Shown one piece after another: positions 1-6,701 of a stretch of 15,197 bases of DNA; position 1 is the first letter of the stretch, and each line of letters opens with the position of its first letter. This stretch comes from an uncultured Oscillospiraceae bacterium (GTDB lineage Bacteria > Bacillota > Clostridia > Oscillospirales > Acutalibacteraceae). A program made the translations under genes and the position numbers. The stretch spans positions 1 to 15,197 of the forward strand of contig UQLQ01000034.1 of NCBI GenBank assembly GCA_900541905.1, written 5' to 3'. The notes beneath the pieces are model-generated. The model saw only the letters and a program-made list of their open reading frames with translations, did not search any database and was not told the DNA's origin.

Positions 1-30
1 AAAAAAGCTAAATAGTTTATAAATGACAGT

Positions 31-66
31 AAAAAGAACGACTTTGTACAAAGTCGTTCTTTTTTT
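31..66 (+). terminator. Rho-independent terminator of an upstream gene
   Basis: A perfectly self-complementary stretch (positions 31-64, core 35-60 with stem bases AGAACGACTTTG) runs into six T residues at 61-66. Because the sequence is symmetric and has an A-run on its left, it could also stop transcription arriving from the right. No gene lies to its left inside the window, so it presumably ends a gene located before position 1. Confidence 0.85.
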
Positions 67-120
67 ATCTCTAATTATTTTTATTCTGTCTTAACCAAGG
101 TATGTGTAAGTAAATAATTC

Positions 121-138
121 AAAAAGGTATACTTTTTT
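121..138 (+). promoter_or_regulatory. Operator-like palindrome, copy 1 (GTATAC core)
   Basis: AAAAAGGTATACTTTTTT is a near-perfect palindrome centred on GTATAC. It lies 22 bp upstream of the -35 hexamer of the surface-protein promoter. Bases 123-138 recur as an exact 16-bp inverted copy at 247-262, and a one-base-shorter relative follows at 264-279. This arrangement fits a repressor or activator operator, but no regulator gene is present in the window and the binding protein is unknown. Confidence 0.5.
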
Positions 139-160
139 AGATAACTGAAAAAGCAATAAA

Positions 161-190
161 TTGACAGTTTGATATATTATATTTTACTAT
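161..190 (+). promoter_or_regulatory. Sigma-A-type promoter for the surface protein
   Basis: A perfect -35 hexamer TTGACA (161-166) is separated by 18 bp from TACTAT (185-190), which matches four of six bases of the -10 consensus. The surroundings are very AT-rich. Predicted transcription starts near 197, giving a leader of about 120 nt that contains operator-like copies 2 and 3. Confidence 0.6.
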
Positions 191-246
191 ATTTTTCTAT
201 ATTGTTCAAGATAAATTATTAAATTTAACATAATTTTATATTTCTG

Positions 247-279
247 AAAAAAGTATACCTTTCAAAAAGTAACCTTTTT
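247..279 (-). promoter_or_regulatory. Operator-like palindromes, copies 2 and 3
   Basis: Bases 247-262 are the exact reverse complement of 123-138. One base later, 264-279 reads on the minus strand as AAAAAGGTTACTTTTT, the same motif with GTTAC instead of GTATAC. Both lie downstream of the predicted transcription start and 39-71 bp before the start codon. In RNA, copy 2 could form only a weak A/U-rich hairpin, so a DNA-binding role is more likely than a terminator. Confidence 0.45.
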
Positions 280-317
280 CACTGTTAGTTTATAAGAAAG
301 ATAAAAGGAGATTGGGT

Positions 318-2090
318 ATGTACAAGAAAAGAGTTATGGCGATAGTTATTTCAGCTATCATGGTGTTTAGTGTATTTTCTACTACTGTGTTTGCAGAAGA
401 AACGTCTGTAGACAGTTGGGATGGCACTGCAGATACATCATGGTATCAAGACGGTATTTCAGAGTTTCATTTGACTACTGCAGAACAATTGGCCGGTTTA
501 GCTAAAATAGTTAATGAAACCGGAAATGTATTTCAAGGTGTTACTGTTTACCTTGATACAGATGTGGACTTAAGCGGTCATGAATGGGTTTCAATCGGCA
601 CAGGAAATAATGTAGCCAATTATTTTGGAGGAACATTTGACGGACAAGGACATATTGTAAAAAATTTGACTTGTACCAGTCCAAACAACGGAGCATATGG
701 CTTTTTTGGAGTAATATCTCAAACAGGTACAGTACAGAATTTAGGAATTGTGAATGCGAATCTACAGACTCCGTCAAATGCTGCTTCTACCAATATGGGT
801 ATTCTTGCCGATTGGGCAAATCAAGCAAAAGTAATCAATTGCTATACAACAGGAGTTGTGTCCAGTGCTCATGATAGCGGAGGATTTCAGCTCGTCGGAG
901 GATTAATTGGGCAATGTACAGCAGGTACACAGATTATTGGATGTTACTCCTCTGCTTCTGTAAAAAGTCTGAATGTGGGGGATACTTCTTCCGATACGGT
1001 TGGTGGATTAATTGGTCAGTGGGAAAATGCAACGGAAGATGCAGTCATTTCAGATAGTTATTTTGATGGAAGTATTGTTTGTGAATATACAGATGCCGGT
1101 GTTGGCGGAATTCTAGGTGCAAATTTTGATTTTGGAGGCATGCCGGGTGTTACAATTCGCAACTGTTTTGTATCCACAACCGATATTACCTGTGCGGAAC
1201 CGGGAAATATTACTTGGATTGCTGCGGTTGTAGACAGTGAGGTTACAAATTGTTACTGGCCTGTATCTCCGGATGCAGAAAATCCATACGCAGCGGTTGT
1301 GAAATTGGTTTTAGATCCGAGCGGAAGCTCCGCATCAGCAGATCCGGATTTTGATGAGTCTGTTTGTGGAAAAGCAGTTACATCGTTTTCTTCAGAAGAA
1401 ATCCTTTCCTCATTACAGGCCAATGCTGCTCAGGGGGTTACATGGATAAGAGGTATGAACGGTCCCACTTTTCAATGGGATAAACTACATATATCTGCTG
1501 TATATACAGAAGTAGAAAAAGCAATTGCTCAAGCGAATGCTTTAAACAGAGAGCAGTACCAAAATTTTGAAATCGTAGATGAAGCATTGGCCGCTGTTGT
1601 ATATGGTTTGGATTCTACAAGACAGTCAGAAGTAGATGCAATGGCACAGACAATTTTAGATGCAATAGCTGACTTAATGTATAAAGACGCCGATTATACC
1701 AAGGTTGACGAAGCAATTGCCAAGGCAGAATCTTTGAACAAAGATGAGTATAAAGATTTTTCAGGCGTGGATGCAGCGATAAATAGTGTGGTAAGAAATA
1801 AAAATATTACACAACAAGACGAAGTCGATGCCATGGCACAAGCAATCGAAGATGCAATTGCAGCTTTGGAGAAGAAAGAGGAAATTCCGGTCAATCCTAC
1901 AGAACCTACTACTCCGGGTGATTCAGGGACAATCAACAGTTCAACAGAAAATAGTTCTGCTGAACAAGGAATGAATTCACCGCAAACAGGAGATAACAGT
2001 AAAACTGTCATTTGGATTACTGTTGCGGTATTAGCAGCAAGTGTCATGACAGGCACATTTGTTGTTACAAGAAAAAGAAAATCTGAATAA
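318..2090 (+). CDS. Secreted, sortase-anchored beta-helix/FIVAR surface protein
   Basis: A 590-aa wall-attached surface protein, probably a structural or adhesive protein; its ligand is unknown. Residues 1-26 form a Sec signal peptide (YKKR, hydrophobic core, likely cleavage after VFA). About 50-315 is a low-charge region with recurrent GLUG-like turns (GGTFDGQGH near 104-112; GGLIGQ near 194 and 229; GGILG near 263), typical of right-handed beta-helices. Two 58-residue FIVAR-like helical repeats follow (396-453 and 460-517), then a Pro/Ser/Thr linker, the signal SPQTG at 554-558, a membrane segment at about 564-582 and the tail RKRK. SPxTG variants are known sortase signals in Clostridia. 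No sortase is encoded here. I chose ATG 318 because AAGGAG (305-310) sits 7 nt before it; an in-frame TTG at 312 is only 1 nt from that site. It is a single-gene unit with its own promoter and terminator. Confidence 0.85.
   Translation: MYKKRVMAIVISAIMVFSVFSTTVFAEETSVDSWDGTADTSWYQDGISEFHLTTAEQLAGLAKIVNETGNVFQGVTVYLDTDVDLSGHEWVSIGTGNNVANYFGGTFDGQGHIVKNLTCTSPNNGAYGFFGVISQTGTVQNLGIVNANLQTPSNAASTNMGILADWANQAKVINCYTTGVVSSAHDSGGFQLVGGLIGQCTAGTQIIGCYSSASVKSLNVGDTSSDTVGGLIGQWENATEDAVISDSYFDGSIVCEYTDAGVGGILGANFDFGGMPGVTIRNCFVSTTDITCAEPGNITWIAAVVDSEVTNCYWPVSPDAENPYAAVVKLVLDPSGSSASADPDFDESVCGKAVTSFSSEEILSSLQANAAQGVTWIRGMNGPTFQWDKLHISAVYTEVEKAIAQANALNREQYQNFEIVDEALAAVVYGLDSTRQSEVDAMAQTILDAIADLMYKDADYTKVDEAIAKAESLNKDEYKDFSGVDAAINSVVRNKNITQQDEVDAMAQAIEDAIAALEKKEEIPVNPTEPTTPGDSGTINSSTENSSAEQGMNSPQTGDNSKTVIWITVAVLAASVMTGTFVVTRKRKSE
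1503..1868 (+). repeat. Two tandem FIVAR-like repeats within the surface protein
   Basis: Bases 1503-1676 and 1695-1868 each encode 58 residues that align without gaps: both start Y-T-x-V-[ED]-[KE]-A-I-A, have L-N-[RK]-[ED]-[QE]-Y in the middle and end V-D-A-M-A-Q-x-I-x-D-A-I-A-x-L. The two are clearly related in protein but diverged in DNA, so the duplication is old. Similar repeats act as stalks or carbohydrate-binding modules in other Gram-positive surface proteins. Confidence 0.7.
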
Positions 2091-2098
2091 TTTATGAT

Positions 2099-2137
2099 AA
2101 AAAGGCAGCTTCTCACAAATTGAGGAGCTGCCTTTTT
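2099..2137. terminator. Bidirectional terminator between convergent genes
   Basis: The stem GGCAGCTTCTC (2104-2114) pairs with GAGGAGCTGCC (2122-2132), with one G-T wobble and a 7-nt loop. It is flanked by AAAAA on the left and TTTTT on the right, so it can end both the plus-strand surface-protein transcript (stop at 2090) and the minus-strand glycosyltransferase transcript (stop at 2179). Confidence 0.88.
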
Positions 2138-2178
2138 ATGTTGATTCAATGATTTTAATACCAATTATACTTACAATT

Positions 2179-3369
2179 TTATTTTCGAGCAATATTGGGA
2201 TTTCTTTTTAAAGACAAATATAATTTAAGAATAGTTTCGGCCTGACTGGCAGGTGTTAACCGTTCGGCTGTTTTGCTGACCAATGTACGCAAATAAGCTC
2301 TTTGTCGGCTGCTCATATTTGTAAAATTACGTATCAGCCGGTACATATCTATTGGGTTTTCATAGGTAAATCCGTTTTGCCCCTCTATTACAATATCCGC
2401 ATTTGCACTTTTCTTTGGGATAATGACCGGTACACCACACGCAATTGCTTCCAGCGGGGAAGCCTTCATGGTCATAGAGCCGGTTGCGCTGACGAATACA
2501 TCGCATACAGCAAAACAAGTGTTCAATTCTTCTTGTGACAGTTCTCCCGTAAATGTTACTTGGGACATGATACCATATTCTAACGCTAAGTTTTTCAGAT
2601 AATTCATTTGCGGTCCATCACCGGCAATAATTAGTCTTAACGTGTCTGTAGGTTTTACACATTTTTTCCAGTAATAAAGCAGTTGGTCCACATTATTATT
2701 TTTGTAAAGTTGTCCTGCGAAAATGACACCTGTATCATCGGTTTTTAAACGTAGGCGCTCTTTCATTTCCCAACATGCTTGTTCACTGATACCGTATGTA
2801 CGAAATTTAACATCATTTACACAATAAGGAATACGGATAATTTTTGCTTTTGGAGCGTATTCTTTAATGTGGGAAACCAATTGTCGTGAAGAATACGTTA
2901 CAATTTGAGAGTGGGATAATATTTTTTGAGCGTGACGTTGGGCCAATGGCTGCATAATCAAGCTGAATATTTGTTGCAAAGACTGCTCTCCATCTAACTG
3001 CTGCGCATTGTGAAATTCATGAACAGTGGAGATGATAGGAACTTGATTCTTCTGTCCAAAGCGCAGTCCTGCCATTCCAATTTCAGACATAGTTAATATG
3101 TGAAGAACATCTGGTTTAAATGCACTTATGTAATAGTCTAGCATATGTGCATATAATTTATTGGCACTTTGCCGATAGAAATTATTGGATTTACTCGCAG
3201 GGCAACATAACATACCTCTGGCCAATGTAATTTCTGTTGCTTTTGTAGATCCTGTCACAATTAAAACTTTATGTCCAAGCTGTTGCAAGCCCTTTTGTAA
3301 AACTGCGGCCTGATTGGCAGCTGCCGTATTTTTATGAATAAAAGTCTCTGTAAAAATTACAATTCTCAT
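2179..3369 (-). CDS. GT4-family glycosyltransferase
   Basis: A 396-aa protein with the two-domain GT-B layout of glycosyltransferase family 4, which moves a sugar from a nucleotide sugar to a lipid or glycan acceptor at the cytoplasmic membrane face. The N-terminal acceptor domain starts MRIVIFTETF, with the usual N-terminal loop, and carries VHEFH at 116-120. The C-terminal donor domain contains IIAGDGPQ (247-254), VTFTGELSQEEL (271-282) and PLEAIACGVPVI (305-316). It most resembles 1,2-diacylglycerol glucosyl-/mannosyltransferases, but the acceptor cannot be told from sequence. Two family hallmarks are changed: the first Glu of the EX7E motif is Met299 (the second, Glu307, is kept), and the usual donor-site GRL is GQL (218-220). 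No transmembrane segment is obvious. The start has GGTGAG about 3-5 nt upstream. It stands alone, reads against the neighbouring genes, and has its own promoter. Confidence 0.83.
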   Translation of the reverse strand: MRIVIFTETFIHKNTAAANQAAVLQKGLQQLGHKVLIVTGSTKATEITLARGMLCCPASKSNNFYRQSANKLYAHMLDYYISAFKPDVLHILTMSEIGMAGLRFGQKNQVPIISTVHEFHNAQQLDGEQSLQQIFSLIMQPLAQRHAQKILSHSQIVTYSSRQLVSHIKEYAPKAKIIRIPYCVNDVKFRTYGISEQACWEMKERLRLKTDDTGVIFAGQLYKNNNVDQLLYYWKKCVKPTDTLRLIIAGDGPQMNYLKNLALEYGIMSQVTFTGELSQEELNTCFAVCDVFVSATGSMTMKASPLEAIACGVPVIIPKKSANADIVIEGQNGFTYENPIDMYRLIRNFTNMSSRQRAYLRTLVSKTAERLTPASQAETILKLYLSLKRNPNIARK

Positions 3370-3398
3370 ATGCTCACCATTTTTAATATTTAACTTTT

Positions 3399-3427
3399 AT
3401 TATAACATAAAAGAAATGGCTATGCAA
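3399..3427 (-). promoter_or_regulatory. Promoter of the glycosyltransferase gene (copy A)
   Basis: Read on the minus strand, TTGCAT (3427-3422) is followed after 17 bp by TATAAT (3404-3399), preceded by TG to give an extended -10, TGTTATAAT. The predicted start is about 10 nt below 3399, leaving a short leader before the start codon at 3369. Three ACGT tetramers with exact 8-bp spacing (3434-3437, 3442-3445, 3450-3453) lie just upstream of the -35. Confidence 0.65.
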
Positions 3428-3604
3428 TTTCTAACGTATAAACGTTAAAACGTTCTGGCAACAACCAAAATCTGCGATTTTGAAATTGTTGTAAGGTTGT
3501 TATAACATTAAAAAATAGCTATGCAATTTTTACAGATAAAAACGAAAACATTTTCATAACAGTCAAAATTTTTAAATTGTTGTTCCGAAAGTTTGTTATA
3601 TCAT
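3401..3604. repeat. Imperfect ~100-bp tandem duplication carrying a promoter and a hairpin
   Basis: Unit A (3401-3500) and unit B (3501-3596) both begin TATAACAT and share GCTATGCAATTT near the start (3419-3430, 3518-3529), followed later by TCAAAATTT/CCAAAATCT-type sequence and AAATTGTTG. A degenerate third boundary, TATATCAT, sits at 3597-3604. Each unit contains an inverted repeat: in A, AAAATC-TGC-GATTTT (3467-3481) flanked by CAACAA/TTGTTG-type arms; in B, a diverged but still pairable version. The units are non-coding. Confidence 0.65.
3499..3526 (-). promoter_or_regulatory. Possible second glycosyltransferase promoter (copy B)
   Basis: The duplicated unit repeats the promoter on the minus strand: TTGCAT (3526-3521), a 16-bp spacer, then TATAAC (3504-3499) with an upstream TG. 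A transcript from here would carry the unit-A hairpin in its leader. The weaker -10 and shorter spacer make it less convincing than copy A. Confidence 0.4.
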
Positions 3605-3787
3605 CATGCGAGTTGTAATCCATACTTGTACTGTAAAGTACTGGTTTGCTGCCGACAAAAACATGTACATGGAACTTGCAATATTGTGCTCTTTGTTTCC
3701 CTTGACAGAATTACTTTTTTGTAAAGGAATCATTCAAAATATACGAATAATAGCGATTTTATACGAAAAAACTGGGAAATCTTTTTT
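3605..3787. other. Intergenic stretch with no supported gene
   Basis: This completes the roughly 500-nt gap between the divergent glycosyltransferase and hprK genes. I see only small symmetries: the 10-bp palindrome CATGTACATG (3662-3671) and a short hairpin GTACT-gtaa-AGTAC near 3628-3641. A TTGACA at 3702-3707 has no suitable -10 at 16-18 bp. An open frame of 81 codons (3606-3851) has no ribosome binding site and runs through the hprK promoter, so I do not call it. Confidence 0.5.
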
Positions 3788-3797
3788 GGGGAACCCC
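3788..3797 (+). promoter_or_regulatory. Inverted repeat abutting the hprK -35
   Basis: GGGGAACCCC is a 4-bp G/C inverted repeat with a 2-bp centre in otherwise very AT-rich DNA. It ends exactly where the -35 hexamer begins, a position suited to a regulator contacting RNA polymerase. The site is short, so chance is possible. Confidence 0.3.
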
Positions 3798-3826
3798 TTT
3801 AAACTTTTTTACAGTTACGGTATAAT
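3798..3826 (+). promoter_or_regulatory. Promoter of the hprK-murB-rapZ-whiA-dnaE-pfkA block
   Basis: TTTAAA (3798-3803, four of six -35 matches) is followed after 17 bp by a perfect TATAAT (3821-3826). The predicted start near 3833 leaves a leader of about 40 nt before the TTG start at 3872. An ATG at 3848 would lie only ~15 nt into the transcript with no ribosome binding site before it. Confidence 0.65.
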
Positions 3827-3871
3827 AAATAAAATAGACTTTTCAATATGAAGGAAAGCAGGTGTGTTGCA

Positions 3872-4837
3872 TTGTCTCAGTTTACAATTCCATTATCAAA
3901 AATCATGAAAGAGCTTTCTTTGGAAACCATTTATATGCCTTCCAATCCGGATGAATTATTGGTATGTTCTCCGGATGTAAATCGTCCCGGCTTGGAATTA
4001 CACGGCTTTTTTACTCACTTTGAGAAAGATAGAATTCTTATTATAGGCAATGCGGAATCCGCTTATTTGGAAGAAGAATGCGATAAGGAAAAACGTATTG
4101 AGGTATTGGAAGCCTTGCTTTCCAAGCAGCCTCCTGCAGTGATATTTTGCCGCAGCTTACAGCCTGTGGAGGAATTTATCACCATTGCAAAAAAATATGA
4201 AGTACCGTTATTGAGTTCCGATGAAATGACATGTGTATTGTTGGCAGCATTAATTTCCTTTTTAAATGTACAACTTGCTCCTCGTGTAACCAGGCATGGC
4301 GTATTGGTTGAAGTATACGGTGAAGGAATTTTGATTGTTGGAGACAGCGGTGTTGGAAAAAGTGAAACAGCCATTGAATTAATCAAACGCGGGCATCGTT
4401 TAATTGCGGATGATGCAGTTGAGATTCGCCGTGTTTCTGCAAAGACATTGGTTGGTTCTTCTCCAAAAAATATTCGCCACTTTATTGAACTGCGCGGAAT
4501 CGGAATTGTCAATGCACGGCGTCTGTTCGGTATGGGCGCTGTTAAAACAACAGAAAAAATAGACTTTATCATTAATTTAGAAGTATGGGATGATAAAAGT
4601 GAATATGACCGCATGGGGATTGACAAAGAATATACTGAAATTTTAGATATTAAAGTACCTGTTATGACCATTCCGGTTCGTCAAGGAAGAAACCTTGCAG
4701 TCATTATTGAAGTAGCAGCAATGAATAACCGTGAAAAAACAATGGGTTATAATGCAGCAAAAGATCTTATGGAACATATGGGAATGGATCCTGATATTAT
4801 GCGGCCGCAAGAAAAGAAGATAGATTTGGAAATTTAA
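3872..4837 (+). CDS. hprK: HPr kinase/phosphorylase
   Basis: A 321-aa bifunctional enzyme that phosphorylates HPr on Ser46 with ATP and reverses the reaction with phosphate. It links glycolytic flux to carbon catabolite repression in the cytoplasm. The N-terminal ~125 residues match the HprK regulatory domain. The catalytic half has HGVLVEVYG (142-150), the Walker A loop GDSGVGKS (157-164), RGHRLIADDAVEIRR (173-187), the signature LRGIGIVN (207-214) and PVRQGRNLAVIIEVAAMN (268-285), all intact. I chose TTG 3872 because AGGTG (3860-3864) is 7 nt upstream and the resulting N-terminus (MSQFTIPL) fits the family; an ATG at 3848 would add eight residues but lacks a binding site. It is the first gene of the block. 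No HPr or Crh gene is nearby, so its substrate is encoded elsewhere. Confidence 0.96.
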   Translation: MSQFTIPLSKIMKELSLETIYMPSNPDELLVCSPDVNRPGLELHGFFTHFEKDRILIIGNAESAYLEEECDKEKRIEVLEALLSKQPPAVIFCRSLQPVEEFITIAKKYEVPLLSSDEMTCVLLAALISFLNVQLAPRVTRHGVLVEVYGEGILIVGDSGVGKSETAIELIKRGHRLIADDAVEIRRVSAKTLVGSSPKNIRHFIELRGIGIVNARRLFGMGAVKTTEKIDFIINLEVWDDKSEYDRMGIDKEYTEILDIKVPVMTIPVRQGRNLAVIIEVAAMNNREKTMGYNAAKDLMEHMGMDPDIMRPQEKKIDLEI

Positions 4838-4860
4838 TTTTGTATACCATGGAGGCGACT

Positions 4861-5772
4861 ATGAGTCAACTGGAAAAACTGGAACAACTTGCAATTTCAT
4901 TACATTGTGATGTGCGAAATCAAGAACCCATGCGTAAGCATACCACATTTAAAATAGGCGGACCGGCTGATTTGTTTATTGTAGTAAATGATGTGCAAGC
5001 GCTGCAATCTGTTGATACAGCTGCAAAGGAATTGGGTGTACCTTGTATGGTAATTGGAAAAGGTTCCAACTTGCTTGTAAAGGACAGCGGTATCAGAGGT
5101 GCTGTGATACAGTTGGGAGGTACATTTTTTGACATTACTTTAAAAGAAAACAATATACTGGAAGCAGGTGCAGGGGCCTCTTTGGCAACTGTTTGCGGTT
5201 ATGCATTGCAGCAGTCCTTGACAGGGTTGGAATTTGCATGGGGAATTCCGGGTTCCATTGGCGGTGCAGCCTTTATGAATGCCGGAGCATACGGTGAAGA
5301 AATGAAAGATGTGGTGCTAAGCTGTACTCATATGAATCCTGATGGTACTATTGAAACTTTTACTGCAGAACAATTGGATTTCGCATACAGACATAGCGTT
5401 TATCAAAAGTCACATGGAATTGTATTATCTGTTGCTTTTCAATTGAAAAAAGGTGATAAGCAGGAAATCAAAGCCAAAATGGATGATTTAATGGGAAGAC
5501 GAAAAGAGAAACAGCCGTTGGAATATCCAAGTGCAGGAAGTGTATTTAAACGTCCTGTAGGATATTTTGCAGGTACCATGATTGAGCAGTGTGGTTTAAA
5601 AGGCAAAACGGTTGGCGGAGCAATGGTCAGTCCAAAACATGCAGGCTTTATTGTGAATACCGGCGATGCAACATGTCAAGATGTTTTAGATTTAATTGCT
5701 TTGATTCAAACTACGGTAAAAGAACAAACAGGTATTATGCTGGAATGTGAAATTCGTGCAATTGGAGGATAA
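4861..5772 (+). CDS. murB: UDP-N-acetylenolpyruvoylglucosamine reductase
   Basis: A 303-aa FAD enzyme that reduces UDP-GlcNAc-enolpyruvate with NADPH to UDP-MurNAc, the second committed step of peptidoglycan synthesis. The FAD-binding part shows HTTFKIGGPAD (27-37), GKGSNLLVKD (66-75) and GIPGSIGGAAFMNAGAYG (128-145). The substrate/catalytic part has YRHSVYQ (176-182), PSAGSVFKRP (223-232) containing the proton-donor Ser227, and the C-terminal ECEIRAIG, whose Glu297 matches the conserved active-site Glu. Length and layout fit the shorter type II MurB of Gram-positives. GGAGG (4851-4855) is 5 nt before ATG 4861, which decides the start over in-frame TTG 4840 and ATG 4849. The gap after hprK is 23 nt, so co-transcription is likely. 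Confidence 0.96.
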   Translation: MSQLEKLEQLAISLHCDVRNQEPMRKHTTFKIGGPADLFIVVNDVQALQSVDTAAKELGVPCMVIGKGSNLLVKDSGIRGAVIQLGGTFFDITLKENNILEAGAGASLATVCGYALQQSLTGLEFAWGIPGSIGGAAFMNAGAYGEEMKDVVLSCTHMNPDGTIETFTAEQLDFAYRHSVYQKSHGIVLSVAFQLKKGDKQEIKAKMDDLMGRRKEKQPLEYPSAGSVFKRPVGYFAGTMIEQCGLKGKTVGGAMVSPKHAGFIVNTGDATCQDVLDLIALIQTTVKEQTGIMLECEIRAIGG

Positions 5773-5830
5773 TACCGGTTCCTATAAAATAAGATTGAGA
5801 GTGCGGATTTTAAAGGGAAAGGATGGGAAA

Positions 5831-6688
5831 ATGGAATTTTTAATTGTAACAGGATTGTCTGGTGCCGGAAAATCGGTTACCATCAATGCTTTGGAGGATA
5901 TTGGATTTTATTGTGTGGATAATATCCCATCAAAGCTTGTGGTTACCTTTTATGATTTGTGTGAGCGTGCCAAAGAAGATTTTTCACGTGTTGCGGTTGT
6001 GACAGATATTCGAGGCGGAGCGCTCTCTGATAAATTCTTTGAGTTTTTAGAGATATTTAAAGAAAGAAAGGTACCGTATAAAATTTTATTTTTAGATGCG
6101 GGCGACATTGTGTTGGTACACCGCTATAAAGAAACACGACGCAGACATCCATTATCGGAAGCGGCGTCCGGTTCTTTGGAACAAGCAGTGAAAATGGAAC
6201 GGGAAATGTTAAGACCAATGCGTGAAGCTGCGGATTATATCATAGATACTTCCTATTTGGCGCCTTCTCAATTAAAACAACGTTTGTCCAATTTATTTCT
6301 GGGCAATGTTTCGGATGCGCTTACCATTCAAATTATGTCATTTGGCTTTAAAAACGGAATTCCCACCGAGGCAGACATGATGTTTGATGTCCGTTGTCTG
6401 CCAAATCCGTTTTATGTGCCTGAACTGAAAAAATTAACGGGGTTGGATGAACCTGTAAAAGAATATGTCATGAAGTGGGACGAGACACAAGGTTTTATTA
6501 CACGCTTTTTGGACTTAATTGATTATATGATTCCGCTGTTTTGCAATGAAGGAAAAAGCCAATTGGTTATTGCAATTGGCTGTACAGGCGGACAGCATCG
6601 TTCCGTTACCATTGTAGAGTTGCTGTATAAACATCTAATTGCACAGAATAAGCGAGCCAGTGTAAACCATAGAGATATTAAACGATAA
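5831..6688 (+). CDS. rapZ: RapZ/YvcJ-family nucleotide-binding protein
   Basis: A 285-aa P-loop protein. In Bacillus the orthologue YvcJ binds and hydrolyses GTP/ATP and affects competence; in E. coli RapZ is an RNA-binding adaptor controlling amino-sugar synthesis. Which role applies here is unknown. The N-terminal domain has the Walker A motif GLSGAGKS (8-15), FYCVDNIPSKL (26-36) and TDIRGG (58-63). The C-terminal domain has SFGFKNGIPTEADMMFDVR (170-188), LPNPFY (190-195) and GCTGGQHRSV (250-259), all family signatures. Start ATG 5831 has AAAGGA (5818-5823) 7 nt upstream and gives the expected MEFLIVTG N-terminus; the open frame extends back to 5747 but would overlap murB without support. 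The 58-nt gap after murB has a weak promoter-like TTGGAG-17-TAAAAT (5762-5790). Confidence 0.95.
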   Translation: MEFLIVTGLSGAGKSVTINALEDIGFYCVDNIPSKLVVTFYDLCERAKEDFSRVAVVTDIRGGALSDKFFEFLEIFKERKVPYKILFLDAGDIVLVHRYKETRRRHPLSEAASGSLEQAVKMEREMLRPMREAADYIIDTSYLAPSQLKQRLSNLFLGNVSDALTIQIMSFGFKNGIPTEADMMFDVRCLPNPFYVPELKKLTGLDEPVKEYVMKWDETQGFITRFLDLIDYMIPLFCNEGKSQLVIAIGCTGGQHRSVTIVELLYKHLIAQNKRASVNHRDIKR

Positions 6689-6701
6689 GGAGAAAACAGT
6701 T

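Noticed and set aside
312..317. TTG 312 as start of the surface protein
   Set aside because: Only 1 nt separates it from the AAGGAG; ATG 318 has the normal 7-nt spacing.
1694..2164. 156-codon open frame on the minus strand
   Set aside because: Lies opposite the end of the surface-protein gene and through the terminator at 2099-2137; its sequence is the mirror of the FIVAR repeats and linker.
3702..3730. Second sigma-A promoter at TTGACA 3702-3707
   Set aside because: No acceptable -10 hexamer lies 16-18 bp downstream.
3606..3851. 81-codon open frame on the plus strand between the glycosyltransferase and hprK genes
   Set aside because: No ribosome binding site, no recognisable domain, and it runs across the hprK promoter. 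Composition looks like translated AT-rich intergenic DNA.
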